64,000 nt of DNA from Blattamonas nauphoetae. Its lineage: Eukaryota > Preaxostyla > Oxymonadida. Each line of letters starts with the position of its first letter. The first letter of the stretch is position 1. Below the pieces are notes generated by a model. It was not told where the DNA came from. It did not search any database and worked only from the letters and a program-made list of their open reading frames with translations. The position numbers were made by a program, and so were the translations under genes. Of the stretch, positions 23,260 through 35,823 are shown one piece after another. The stretch is from assembly GCA_033064195.1 (NCBI GenBank), contig JARBJD010000251.1, positions 47,845 to 111,844 of the forward strand, written 5' to 3'.

Positions 23260-24200
23260 TCAATGTGTGGTTTTCAGATATTGGTGTTTCTGAAGGATCT
23301 CTGGCGCCTCCATGTTCCACACAAGATCGATGTTCCCTCCGCTTCTGGCTCCACCCACATTAGTTTTGTCGATGTTTCCAGAGATGAAGAGGTCAATGGT
23401 ATGAATTGGATAAATGATTCTGTCGATATTGGTCTTTGTCAGACTTTGAAGGGTGTGTGAGCAGAGTGACGATGCCAGCGCTGGCAGCGAGGTGTCCAAA
23501 CTGCGGCTATGCTCCTCCAAGTTCGGCAGCCGAAGTGAAAGTGTTCTGAGATAGAAGAGAGAGGAATGAAAAGAAGGAGATGAGAAAGGGGACGGAGAAG
23601 AAGAAAGAGTACTTGAAAAATTGAGAGAACGAGTGAGAGGAGGAACAGACGTTGCGACACACTGTGACGTTCACGTCTTCACGTTAAGCGAACTCCATTT
23701 CCTTGCTTCCTGACCTGTGCCACGTGTTTTCTCTCTCCCCTCGCTTGTAAACTCCCACGTTCTCACACTTCCCTCCTCGTGTTTCTCTCCTTGCTTCGTG
23801 CTTGTCAGGCTTGATTCTGAGAAGAGAGAGTCCTCAGACAGAACACACCCATGGGAAGAGTGGATACAGTAGTGGATGAAAGATGGTGGTAGTAGTGCTG
23901 AAGAAAGTGAATGAAACTTGCATCTGTCTCCAAGTCGTTCTCAACCAGGAGTCGAGTTCTTTCATATTAGTGGAGATCAGCAACGATTCACCCCCACCCA
24001 AACACATCCTCCGAATCCACTTTGTGCGATCAATGAGAATCCGATCGAGATGGTTTGACACGGAGTGGATTCGTCTCTGCAGACGCTCGATCATCGACTT
24101 CTCGTCCTCCAACAAACATGTTGGAAGACACGACAGGAGGGAGCAGGATTTCGATAAGAGAGAACAGTTCGTCTTCATCCTACGATGAAACGTTGTTGGC
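23260..24200 (-). pseudogene. 3' part of the gene cargo in element B
   Basis: Minus-strand frames at 24178-23834 (MIERLQRRIHSVSNHLDRIL), 23660-23439 (hydrophobic LSLVLSIFQVLFLLLRPLSH, probably including intron) and 23520-23260 (LDTSLPALASSLCSHTLQSL). The last ends in element-terminal sequence with a stop at 23260. A continuous product cannot be read without assuming introns. Function not recognised. Confidence 0.35.
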
Positions 24201-24751
24201 CATTGTATTCAGACCTTTCAACATAATCTTGCTTGTCGTCGAGTCGTTTTGACTTGCTCGAACGTCGTGTGTAGGATCCTGAAGACAGTGGAGAGGGAGA
24301 TGTTCGCTTTAACCACACCGAACAGTCCAGTCGATCGAGAGATTGATTAGAAACGGCATCCATCCATAACAACATCACTCCACGACTTGATCAGAGCAAA
24401 TCCCAAAAGAAACGCAGAGGAGACATTCATGTTCGTCATCGAGAGAGGAACACACACGGTGATGACAGTTGGGGTGGAAAAGTGACGATCAGCGATGACA
24501 AATCCAGATTCACGTTGTCTGTCCGGAGTTCGAAGTGAGTATCTTCTCCAATGTCAAGTTGTATCGATGGTGTTCGTCCACATCTGTGGATGACTGTGCT
24601 GTTGAGAGGCGATCAAGAGTCATCAGCAGTGATTGACGCCATACTGACTGATATCCACGATTCGCAACGTCAAACCCGCTCTCATCAACTCCAACTGGGC
24701 TCACGTGTTTTGTCAGATAGAACAGAAGCGAGGATCGTCAACAGCAATCCA

Positions 24752-27437
24752 TTACGAGAAGCTAAATCCTAGCGAGAACAAGAAGGGGGAATTTGGGTGA
24801 GAGTTATTGCTCAGAGACAACATGTCGTGGAGATTGATGAGAATGAATGTGTTCTGTCCCCAGTGTCGCTCGCTCGCCCAATCGACGACACAAACATCTC
24901 CAGTCTTTCGGGTGGGACGAGATAAGAGCGTGGAGAGGTGACAAGATTCCACTTCGAAGAGTACGTCACGAAGATCTCGTGGGTCTCGTCCGCGAGAGCC
25001 TGCTGTAGATCTGTCCATTTTGAGACGGAGTGGTTACTGTGAATGTCACGTTGTTGATGAAGTAATCCAGCGAGTGATGAGACCCTTCCATGGTAAGGAC
25101 GACAGCTGCGCCTCATGTGTCGAATGTGAGGGTGTCAAGTTCGAATGACGAGACATCTTTCAGAACTGCCGAGATCATAGTCCCGTTCTCTATCTCTCCT
25201 TCTGTTGTCGCGCGAGTGATGGATTCGAACTTCGAGTTGGCCACATTCATAGTTGTGCTCGTCTGTCCTCTGATCAACGCATCATTCAAGTTTGGCACGT
25301 TGAAGTCATCAATTTCGAGAGCGCCTGATGTTTTTGCAAAAGACGAGAGGATAGGGAAGGGATGCTGAACTTGTGAATGTGCTTTGGGAGACAACCAGTT
25401 TTCCGGCTGCAATCAGAAGATACGCTGTGTTCGAATTCCGAACAAACGAGGACGATGCGGTCGAGACGATTAGAGCTCCGGCAACGTCCTCCTTCACTTC
25501 TCGGAATCGAGTGATTTGGACACCTTTGATTCCATGGCCGGTCTTGTAGAGGAGGTCGAACTGAGGGAAGAGCTGGCTGAATCCAGCGAGGAAGGCGAGA
25601 TGCTCTGCTGTCTTCTCTTTCTCGTGATTCACAACCATCGGCGGTTGGAGGACAATATCAGCTCCGAGAGATGTTGAGATCGACAGAGCATACGACCTGT
25701 TGATATGTGCGTTCTCAAACACATGAACTGTGATGTCTTTGACAGCGAGAGAGATGCGAGCTGGGGCGTTGAACTGTGAGACGATCTGCTTCGCGACGTC
25801 GGCGATTGTTTCTGTGTCAATCGAACTTGGCGGTGGGACAATTTCGACAGTCTGTCTTTCGACACGGACACTTTCGCCTTCGAAGATCTCGTCCTCGTCT
25901 AACTGAATGACGCAGGGTTTGGGCATTCCGGTGGCAGTAGCGTTCTCATGAGTGGTTGGGTTGGTTACGAACTCGGTGTAGTTGGTGAGCATGGACGTCA
26001 GCTTTGTGATTGCCTGGAGAAGCGGGTCGACAACAGCGAGAGCAGTGTGAACAACATCAAACACGAAAAGAATATTGACTTGGATTTGAGGAGAGTCCAT
26101 CAGAACATCGACGTTGATGGCCAGGCTCTTCTCGATGAGGATTTGGACGGAGAGAGGGAGAGGCTGCAGCTTGAACGAGGGGTCGTGGAGTCTGTCGAAC
26201 GTGATGAAATAGACTGGGTGCCTGACAGCGAATGGCTGTCGCCTGGGAGAGGGCGGACGTCCAAAATCGTCATCGATTGGACTCCGATGGTGCAGTAGGC
26301 CCTCGCTTCTTTGAAGGATGAGACTGACGACTTGGATGCTCTCAATCGACATGCTCATGAGCGGGTCTCGGATGGGGATCAACGAGCTCAGTTTTCGTGT
26401 TGATTCCAGCTCTGTGTGTGGAGATGTTGGCGAAGTGAGAGTCTGCCAACTGAACTTTTCCGCCTGTCTGTACAATCACACTTTTGGCGAATGATGAGCT
26501 ATTCCATCGATTTTCACTTTCGACAGGGCGAGAGAACCTCCAGTAACAGAGGCGAGTGGACACGTCATTCCACTCACATCCGACAAAACTTCAGAGAGTG
26601 TGTTGGCTTTCACCGAGAAGAGAGCCTCGGAAAGAAGCTAGTCAGCGACGAGACATCATCTGTCGTGTCGGCGAGGACGAGCGAGGCGAGTGAAGTGTCG
26701 ACAAGGCTGGCTGAGGAGTAAGTGGAGGAGATGAAAGTGGCAGTGGATTCGACGAATCTAACGAGATTGATCCCACACTCAATCCTCAACGATGGATACA
26801 TTGAGGGGAGAGAAATGAAGGCGGTTGTGGGAGTGCCTGTGAATTCGATGCCAGACAGCGTTACCGATCCGATGGCGATTTAGGCTGAGTTGATAGCGAA
26901 GACATCCGTGGTGAGTGATAGATCATTCGCTCTGATTCGAGTTCCACTTGTGTGCGACTTGAATGTGAGGCCACGTTCAGAGTGAAGGTGAAATCCTTTC
27001 TTGTGAAGTTGACCCATCCGGAACATGTCAGCGAATATTCTGTGTCGATTTGGATGACTGCTGAGCTCTGTGGGAGTGAAGTGTCCTTCTCTTGACTCGC
27101 ATCGGAAGCGACTATTGTCAGCAATGTTGTCCTCCCACTCGATACTTATTTTGGCTGATGTCAAAACGAGCTTGTCCAGCGACAGGTCGGGAGTGGAGAT
27201 GAAGACATCTTCCGCTTTGGTGGCTTCGTTGGATGTGAATAGGAGATTTGAGAGGAGGAAGTCAGCTTTGTCTGTTTCGATGAAGAAATGGATCGCACCT
27301 CTAAGTTCACTCGACTCGCTCAGCTTGTAGCTCTTGAATGTCGATGACGAGATCGAGAGGGAAGATGTGCTCAACACTGATGCTGAAATTGCTGCTCCTT
27401 TTCGAGGTTTGAGTGGACGTTGCAGAAGCGTGATCAA
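24752..27437 (-). pseudogene. Beta-helix surface-protein gene (cargo of B), interrupted
   Basis: The longest blocks are 27437-26880 (SISSSTFKSYKLSESSELRG, FLLSNLLFTSNEATKAEDVF) and 26475-25309 (VDVLMDSPQIQVNILFVFDV, FNAPARISLAVKDITVHVFE, YLLIAAGKLVVSQSTFTSSA). They are followed by 25412-25113 (ISAVLKDVSSFELDTLTFDT) and 25116-24752. Repeated strand-turn units with S/T/N-rich loops are characteristic of right-handed beta-helix extracellular proteins that are abundant in oxymonads. Several frame changes occur between and inside blocks, so it is probably a degraded copy. It faces the same way as the cargo of A. Confidence 0.6.
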
Positions 27438-27748
27438 GACTTTCCGAAGATTGTGAATCCTGTTTTGACAAGATGGCCAGTGTTGGAGATGGCTATTCAG
27501 GGCTTTGTTTCACTTCGTTCGGTCTCACAATCAGAACCAGTCATCCAAACGACGATATATAGATCCGGTAAAGTGTTTCACACGAATCTGACCCACTTTT
27601 GATCTTGATCAACCTCTCTTTTATTCAATTTTAAGAAACTAGGTCTAAAAAGTGAAAATATGAGATGGAAGGAATTAATTCATGATGATGATCAACATTT
27701 TGGATTTTGCGCGGGTTTATGGATAAAAGCGGGTTTTTGAGGGCACTA

Positions 27749-28256
27749 TTAGGTTTTTTCGGCTTGATCGAGCCCATGATCAAATGTCTTCGTCTGAGTT
27801 TAGGATTCGAGATCGAACTCTGATCGAATTCTGCTGGAGGATGCAGCTTCACTACAAAGAGGCACACGCATTACTAGAAACCTACTATCCAGAAGACAGA
27901 CCATGTTTGGAGACATGTCGGAAAGTGATGAAAGACTTGGACAGCGGCACATTCTCAGTCTCAGGACAAATCCCAAAACATGTCAGATCAAATCTCACCC
28001 TCATTAACGCTTTGACGCAAATTTTAAACGAAGATACTTCCCTATCTCTGAGAGCAATGTGGAGAATCACGGGATTTCACCCTCAAACCATCAAGAAATG
28101 CCTCTTCGACCATTTTGGCCTCATCAGACGGTTTACAATGTGGGTACCACACATTCTAACAGAGTCACAGAAAAGGAACCGGATCCAGTTGGCGCAAGAT
28201 CTCATCCTCATTCTGAAAAAGCAAAAAGAAAAAGGCTGGAAATACTTGATTACAGG
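27749..28256 (+). mobile_element. Mariner-like element, 5' half
   Basis: It begins TTAGGTTTTTTCGGC directly after the TA that ends element B. That is the usual form of a mariner terminal repeat next to its TA target. The transposase frame starts 35 bases in and runs until the sequence changes abruptly at about 28257. The 3' half is not found on the plus strand of this window. Confidence 0.75.
27784..28256 (+). CDS. Mariner transposase, N-terminal part
   Basis: The ATG at 27784 opens a frame with the paired helix-turn-helix DNA-binding region of mariner transposases (FCWRMQLHYKEAHALLETYY, then SLSLRAMWRITGFHPQTIKK). The linker WVPHILTESQKRNRIQLAQD follows, equivalent to the conserved WVPHxLTxxQ motif. 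The frame reaches KGWKYLITG, exactly where the family continues with the first catalytic Asp (TGDE), and there the mariner sequence ends. The catalytic DDD domain is therefore missing. The frame itself runs on to 28383 through unrelated repeat sequence. Confidence 0.85.
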
Positions 28257-28552
28257 GGTAAGTCTAGGCTCAGATCCGAAAAAGTCTAGACGCAGATCTG
28301 CAGATCGGTCTAGACGCAGATCTGAAAGTCTACACGCAGATCTGTTATTATTGTCTCTATTTTGGTTTATAATGTGTCTTTAATGAATGACAGAGACGTG
28401 GAATAGAGAGAAAAGGAGAATCGAGCAATTTCAAAGATTGAAAATGATAGATTAAGGTAAAGGGTCGCGAACTAACTTCGTTCACAAAGTGGGATGTCGA
28501 AGTGAGAAAAGAGAGAGACTTGGTTTAGATGAAGTCAACGATTCGGAAGGTT
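28257..28552. repeat. Junction with short degenerate tandem repeats
   Basis: The unit TCTAGACGCAGATCTG occurs about four times in degenerate form between 28264 and 28342, spaced 20-24 bases. About 200 bases of unremarkable sequence follow before the 30-bp array. This may be the outer end of the foldback/Mutator-like element or an older filler. Confidence 0.5.
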
Positions 28553-31500
28553 GAGGAGGAGGGGGTTGTCACGAAGCGACTGGTTGCGGAGACGATGCCA
28601 ACGAGTCGGATGGCTGCGGAGACGATGCCAACCAGTCGGATGGTTGCGGAGACGATGCCAACGAGTCGGATGGCTGCGGAGACGATGCCAACCAGTCGGA
28701 TGGTTGCGGAGATGGTTCTCACGAAGCGACTGGTTGCGGAGATGGTTCTCACGAAGCGACTGGTTGCGGAGATGGTTCTCACGAAGCGACTGGTTGCGGA
28801 GATGGTTCTCACGAAGCGACTGCTTGAGGAGATGGTTCTCACGAAGCGACTGCTTGAGGAGATGGTTCTCACGAAGCGACTGGTTGCGGAGATGGTTCTC
28901 ACGAAGCGACTGGTTGCGGAGATGGTTCTCACGAAGCGACTGGTTGCGGAGATGGTTCTCACGAAGCGACTGGTTGCGGAGATGGTTCTCACGAAGCGAC
29001 TGGTTGCGGAGATGGTTCTCACGAAGCGACTGGTTGCGGAGATGGTTCTCACGAAGCGACTGCTTGAAGAGATGGTTCTCACGAAGCGACTGGTTGCGGA
29101 GATGGTTCTCACGAAGCGACTGGTTGCGGAGATGGTTCTCACGAAGCGACTGGTTGCGGAGATGGTTCTCACGAAGCGACTGCTTGAGGAGATGGTTCTC
29201 ACGAAGCGACTGCTTGAGGAGATGGTTCTCACGAAGCGACTGGTTGCGGAGATGGTTCTCACGAAGCGACTGGTTGCGGAGATGGTTCTCACGAAGCGAC
29301 TGGTTGCGGAGATGGTTCTCACGAAGCGACTGGTTGCGGAGATGGTTCTCACGAAGCGACTGGTTGCGGAGATGGTTCTCACGAAGCGACTGGTTGCGGA
29401 GATGGTTCTCACGAAGCGACTGGTTGCGGAGATGGTTCTCACGAAGCGACTGCTTGAAGAGATGGTTCTCACGAAGCGACTGCTTGAGGAGATGGTTCTC
29501 ACGAAGCGACTGGTTGCGGAGATGGTTCTCACGAAGCGACTGGTTGCGGAGATGGTTCTCACGAAGCGACTGCTTGAGGAGATGGTTCTCACGAAGCGAC
29601 TGGTTGCGGAGATGGTTCTCACGAAGCGACTGGTTGCGGAGATGGTTCTCACGAAGCGACTGGTTGCGGAGATGGTTCTCACGAAGCGACTGGTTGCGGA
29701 GATGGTTCTCACGAAGCGACTGGTTGCGGAGATGGTTCTCACGAAGCGACTGGTTGCGGAGATGGTTCTCACGAAGCGACTGCTTGAGGAGATGGTTCTC
29801 ACGAAGCGACTGGTTGCGGAGATGGTTCTCACGAAGCGACTGGTTGCGGAGATGGTTCTCACGAAGCGACTGGTTGCGGAGATGGTTCTCACGAAGCGAC
29901 TGCTTGAGGAGATGGTTCTCACGAAGCGACTGCTTGAGGAGATGGTTCTCACGAAGCGACTGGTTGCGGAGATGGTTCTCACGAAGCGACTGGTTGCGGA
30001 GATGGTTCTCACGAAGCGACTGGTTGCGGAGATGGTTCTCACGAAGCGACTGGTTGCGGAGATGGTTCTCACGAAGCGACTGGTTGCGGAGATGGTTCTC
30101 ACGAAGCGACTGGTTGCGGAGATGGTTCTCACGAAGCGACTGGTTGCGGAGATGGTTCTCACGAAGCGACTGCTTGAGGAGATGGTTCTCACGAAGCGAC
30201 TGCTTGAGGAGATGGTTCTCACGAAGCGACTGGTTGCGGAGATGGTTCTCACGAAGCGACTGCTTGAAGAGATGGTTCTCACGAAGCGACTGCTTGAGGA
30301 GATGGTTCTCACGAAGCGACTGGTTGCGGAGATGGTTCTCACGAAGCGACTGGTTGCGGAGATGGTTCTCACGAAGCGACTGGTTGCGGAGATGGTTCTC
30401 ACGAAGCGACTGGTTGCGGAGATGGTTCTCACGAAGCGACTGGTTGCGGAGATGGTTCTCACGAAGCGACTGGTTGCGGAGATGGTTCTCACGAAGCGAC
30501 TGCTTGAAGAGATGGTTCTCACGAAGCGACTGGTTGCGGAGATGGTTCTCACGAAGCGACTGGTTGCGGAGATGGTTCTCACGAAGCGACTGGTTGCGGA
30601 GATGGTTCTCACGAAGCGACTGCTTGAAGAGATGGTTCTCACGAAGCGACTGCTTGAGGAGATGGTTCTCACGAAGCGACTGGTTGCGGAGATGGTTCTC
30701 ACGAAGCGACTGGTTGCGGAGATGGTTCTCACGAAGCGACTGCTTGAGGAGATGGTTCTCACGAAGCGACTGCTTGAAGAGATGGTTCTCACGAAGCGAC
30801 TGGTTGCGGAGATGGTTCTCACGAAGCGACTGGTTGCGGAGATGGTTCTCACGAAGCGACTGGTTGCGGAGATGGTTCTCACGAAGCGACTGCTTGAAGA
30901 GATGGTTCTCACGAAGCGACTGGTTGCGGAGATGGTTCTCACGAAGCGACTGGTTGCGGAGATGGTTCTCACGAAGCGACTGGTTGCGGAGATGGTTCTC
31001 ACGAAGCGACTGCTTGAAGAGATGGTTCTCACGAAGCGACTGGTTGCGGAGATGGTTCTCACGAAGCGACTGCTTGAAGAGATGGTTCTCACGAAGCGAC
31101 TGGTTGCGGAGATGGTTCTCACGAAGCGACTGGTTGCGGAGATGGTTCTCACGAAGCGACTGGTTGCGGAGATGGTTCTCACGAAGCGACTGGTTGCGGA
31201 GATGGTTCTCACGAAGCGACTGGTTGCGGAGATGGTTCTCACGAAGCGACTGGTTGCGGAGATGGTTCTCACGAAGCGACTGGTTGCGGAGATGGTTCTC
31301 ACGAAGCGACTGGTTGCGGAGATGGTTCTCACGAAGCGACTGCTTGAGGAGATGGTTCTCACGAAGCGACTGGTTGCGGAGATGGTTCTCACGAAGCGAC
31401 TGCTTGAAGAGATGGTTCTCACGAAGCGACTGGTTGCGGAGATGGTTCTCACGAAGCGACTGGTTGCGGAGATGGTTCTCACGAAGCGACTGGTTGCGGA

Positions 31501-34500
31501 GATGGTTCTCACGAAGCGACTGCTTGAAGAGATGGTTCTCACGAAGCGACTGCTTGAAGAGATGGTTCTCACGAAGCGACTGCTTGAGGAGATGGTTCTC
31601 ACGAAGCGACTGGTTGCGGAGATGGTTCTCACGAAGCGACTGGTTGCGGAGATGGTTCTCACGAAGCGACTGCTTGAAGAGATGGTTCTCACGAAGCGAC
31701 TGCTTGAGGAGATGGTTCTCACGAAGCGACTGCTTGAGGAGATGGTTCTCACGAAGCGACTGGTTGCGGAGATGGTTCTCACGAAGCGACTGGTTGCGGA
31801 GATGGTTCTCACGAAGCGACTGCTTGAAGAGATGGTTCTCACGAAGCGACTGCTTGAGGAGATGGTTCTCACGAAGCGACTGGTTGCGGAGATGGTTCTC
31901 ACGAAGCGACTGGTTGCGGAGATGGTTCTCACGAAGCGACTGGTTGCGGAGATGGTTCTCACGAAGCGACTGCTTGAAGAGATGGTTCTCACGAAGCGAC
32001 TGCTTGAAGAGATGGTTCTCACGAAGCGACTGCTTGAGGAGATGGTTCTCACGAAGCGACTGGTTGCGGAGATGGTTCTCACGAAGCGACTGGTTGCGGA
32101 GATGGTTCTCACGAAGCGACTGCTTGAAGAGATGGTTCTCACGAAGCGACTGCTTGAGGAGATGGTTCTCACGAAGCGACTGGTTGCGGAGATGGTTCTC
32201 ACGAAGCGACTGGTTGCGGAGATGGTTCTCACGAAGCGACTGGTTGCGGAGATGGTTCTCACGAAGCGACTGGTTGCGGAGATGGTTCTCACGAAGCGAC
32301 TGGTTGCGGAGATGGTTCTCACGAAGCGACTGGTTGCGGAGATGGTTCTCACGAAGCGACTGCTTGAAGAGATGGTTCTCACGAAGCGACTGCTTGAGGA
32401 GATGGTTCTCACGAAGCGACTGGTTGCGGAGATGGTTCTCACGAAGCGACTGGTTGCGGAGATGGTTCTCACGAAGCGACTGGTTGCGGAGATGGTTCTC
32501 ACGAAGCGACTGGTTGCGGAGATGGTTCTCACGAAGCGACTGGTTGCGGAGATGGTTCTCACGAAGCGACTGGTTGCGGAGATGGTTCTCACGAAGCGAC
32601 TGGTTGCGGAGATGGTTCTCACGAAGCGACTGGTTGCGGAGATGGTTCTCACGAAGCGACTGCTTGAAGAGATGGTTCTCACGAAGCGACTGGTTGCGGA
32701 GATGGTTCTCACGAAGCGACTGGTTGCGGAGATGGTTCTCACGAAGCGACTGGTTGCGGAGATGGTTCTCACGAAGCGACTGGTTGCGGAGATGGTTCTC
32801 ACGAAGCGACTGGTTGCGGAGATGGTTCTCACGAAGCGACTGGTTGCGGAGATGGTTCTCACGAAGCGACTGGTTGCGGAGATGGTTCTCACGAAGCGAC
32901 TGGTTGCGGAGATGGTTCTCACGAAGCGACTGCTTGAAGAGATGGTTCTCACGAAGCGACTGGTTGCGGAGATGGTTCTCACGAAGCGACTGCTTGAGGA
33001 GATGGTTCTCACGAAGCGACTGGTTGCGGAGATGGTTCTCACGAAGCGACTGGTTGCGGAGATGGTTCTCACGAAGCGACTGCTTGAAGAGATGGTTCTC
33101 ACGAAGCGACTGGTTGCGGAGATGGTTCTCACGAAGCGACTGGTTGCGGAGATGGTTCTCACGAAGCGACTGGTTGCGGAGATGGTTCTCACGAAGCGAC
33201 TGGTTGCGGAGATGGTTCTCACGAAGCGACTGGTTGCGGAGATGGTTCTCACGAAGCGACTGCTTGAGAGATGGTTCTCACGAAGCGACTGGTTGCGGAG
33301 ATGGTTCTCACGAAGCGACTGGTTGCGGAGATGGTTCTCACGAAGCGACTGGTTGCGGAGATGGTTCTCACGAAGCGACTGGTTGCGGAGATGGTTCTCA
33401 CGAAGCGACTGGTTGCGGAGATGGTTCTCACGAAGCGACTGCTTGAAGAGATGGTTCTCACGAAGCGACTGCTTGAGGAGATGGTTCTCACGAAGCGACT
33501 GCTTGAGGAGATGGTTCTCACGAAGCGACTGGTTGCGGAGATGGTTCTCACGAAGCGACTGGTTGCGGAGATGGTTCTCACGAAGCGACTGGTTGCGGAG
33601 ATGGTTCTCACGAAGCGACTGGTTGCGGAGATGGTTCTCACGAAGCGACTGGTTGCGGAGATGGTTCTCACGAAGCGACTGGTTGCGGAGATGGTTCTCA
33701 CGAAGCGACTGGTTGCGGAGATGGTTCTCACGAAGCGACTGGTTGCGGAGATGGTTCTCACGAAGCGACTGGTTGCGGAGATGGTTCTCACGAAGCGACT
33801 GGTTGCGGAGATGGTTCTCACGAAGCGACTGCTTGAAGAGATGGTTCTCACGAAGCGACTGGTTGCGGAGATGGTTCTCACGAAGCGACTGCTTGAGGAG
33901 ATGGTTCTCACGAAGCGACTGGTTGCGGAGATGGTTCTCACGAAGCGACTGGTTGCGGAGATGGTTCTCACGAAGCGACTGCTTGAGGAGATGGTTCTCA
34001 CGAAGCGACTGGTTGCGGAGATGGTTCTCACGAAGCGACTGGTTGCGGAGATGGTTCTCACGAAGCGACTGGTTGCGGAGATGGTTCTCACGAAGCGACT
34101 GGTTGCGGAGATGGTTCTCACGAAGCGACTGGTTGCGGAGATGGTTCTCACGAAGCGACTGCTTGAAGAGATGGTTCTCACGAAGCGACTGGTTGCGGAG
34201 ATGGTTCTCACGAAGCGACTGGTTGCGGAGATGGTTCTCACGAAGCGACTGGTTGCGGAGATGGTTCTCACGAAGCGACTGGTTGCGGAGATGGTTCTCA
34301 CGAAGCGACTGGTTGCGGAGATGGTTCTCACGAAGCGACTGGTTGCGGAGATGGTTCTCACGAAGCGACTGGTTGCGGAGATGGTTCTCACGAAGCGACT
34401 GCTTGAAGAGATGGTTCTCACGAAGCGACTGCTTGAGGAGATGGTTCTCACGAAGCGACTGGTTGCGGAGATGGTTCTCACGAAGCGACTGGTTGCGGAG

Positions 34501-35823
34501 ATGGTTCTCACGAAGCGACTGGTTGCGGAGATGGTTCTCTGAAGCGACTGGTTGCGGAGATGGTTCTCACGAAGCGACTGGTTGCGGAGATGGTTCTCAC
34601 GAAGCGACTGGTTGCGGAGATGGTTCTCACGAAGCGACTGGTTGCGGAGATGGTTCTCACGAAGCGACTGGTTGCGGAGATGGTTCTCACGAAGCGACTG
34701 CTTGAGGAGATGGTTCTCACGAAGCGACTGGTTGCGGAGATGGTTCTCACGAAGCGACTGCTTGAGGAGATGGTTCTCACGAAGCGACTGGTTGCGGAGA
34801 TGGTTCTCACGAAGCGACTGCTTGAGGAGATGGTTCTCACGAAGCGACTGGTTGCGGAGATGGTTCTCACGAAGCGACTGCTTGAAGAGATGGTTCTCAC
34901 GAAGCGACTGGTTGCGGAGATGGTTCTCACGAAGCGACTGGTTGCGGAGATGGTTCTCACGAAGCGACTGGTTGCGGAGATGGTTCTCACGAAGCGACTG
35001 GTTGCGGAGATGGTTCTCACGAAGCGACTGCTTGAGGAGATGGTTCTCACGAAGCGACTGCTTGAGGAGATGGTTCTCACGAAGCGACTGGTTGCGGAGA
35101 TGGTTCTCACGAAGCGACTGCTTGAGGAGATGGTTCTCACGAAGCGACTGGTTGCGGAGATGGTTCTCACGAAGCGACTGCTTGAAGAGATGGTTCTCAC
35201 GAAGCGACTGGTTGCGGAGATGGTTCTCACGAAGCGACTGGTTGCGGAGATGGTTCTCACGAAGCGACTGCTTGAGGAGATGGTTCTCACGAAGCGACTG
35301 GTTGCGGAGATGGTTCTCACGAAGCGACTGCTTGAGGAGATGGTTCTCACGAAGCGACTGCTTGAGGAGATGGTTCTCACGAAGCGACTGGTTGCGGAGA
35401 TGGTTCTCACGAAGCGACTGCTTGAGGAGATGGTTCTCACGAAGCGACTGGTTGCGGAGATGGTTCTCACGAAGCGACTGGTTGAGGAGATGGTTCTCAC
35501 GAAGCGACTGGTTGCGGAGATGGTTCTCACGAAGCGACTGCTTGAAGAGATGGTTCTCACGAAGCGACTGGTTGCGGAGATGGTTCTCACGAAGCGACTG
35601 GTTGCGGAGATGGTTCTCACGAAGCGACTGGTTGCGGAGATGGTTCTCACGAAGCGACTGGTTGCGGAGATGGTTCTCACGAAGCGACTGGTTGCGGAGA
35701 TGGTTCTCACGAAGCGACTGGTTGCGGAGATGGTTCTCACGAAGCGACTGGTTGATAAGATGGTTGTGGCGAGTCGGATGATTGAGGAGATGGTTGTCGC
35801 GAGTCGGCTGGTTGAGGAGACGA
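28553..35823 (+). repeat. Left array of 30-bp units, about 7.3 kb
   Basis: About 240 tandem units each contain GAGATGGTTCTCACGAAG followed by CGACTGGTTGCG, or by the variants CGACTGCTTGAG and CGACTGCTTGAA. The internal units are almost identical. Units at both edges are degenerate (GACGATGCCAACGAGTCGGA on the left, GATGGTTGTGGCGAGTCGG on the right), as is usual for minisatellites. One-base-short units near 33265 and 34537 shift the phase. The unit is a multiple of three with no stop in five of six frames, which creates giant spurious ORFs. The same unit occurs inverted at 38423-42655. Confidence 0.97.

Larger units (their letters stand above)
23021..27746. mobile_element. Element B: second TA-flanked TIR element with different cargo (4.7 kb)
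   Basis: It starts GTGCCCTCAGAAACCCGCGC after TA (23019-23020) and ends with the inverse (GCGGGTTTTTGAGGGCAC) before TA (27747-27748). The left 330 bp and right 185 bp match those of element A closely by eye; between them the sequences are unrelated. The cargo is a minus-strand beta-helix gene. The shared left end includes the last codons of a minus-strand frame in both elements (NIDLVWNMEAP in B; NVDLVRNMEV in A), so the captured genes may borrow a stop from the element. Confidence 0.75.

Noticed and set aside
14216-27746. One large composite virus-like element
   Set aside because: Each block has its own matched ends and target duplication, and no capsid, polymerase or integrase genes are visible.
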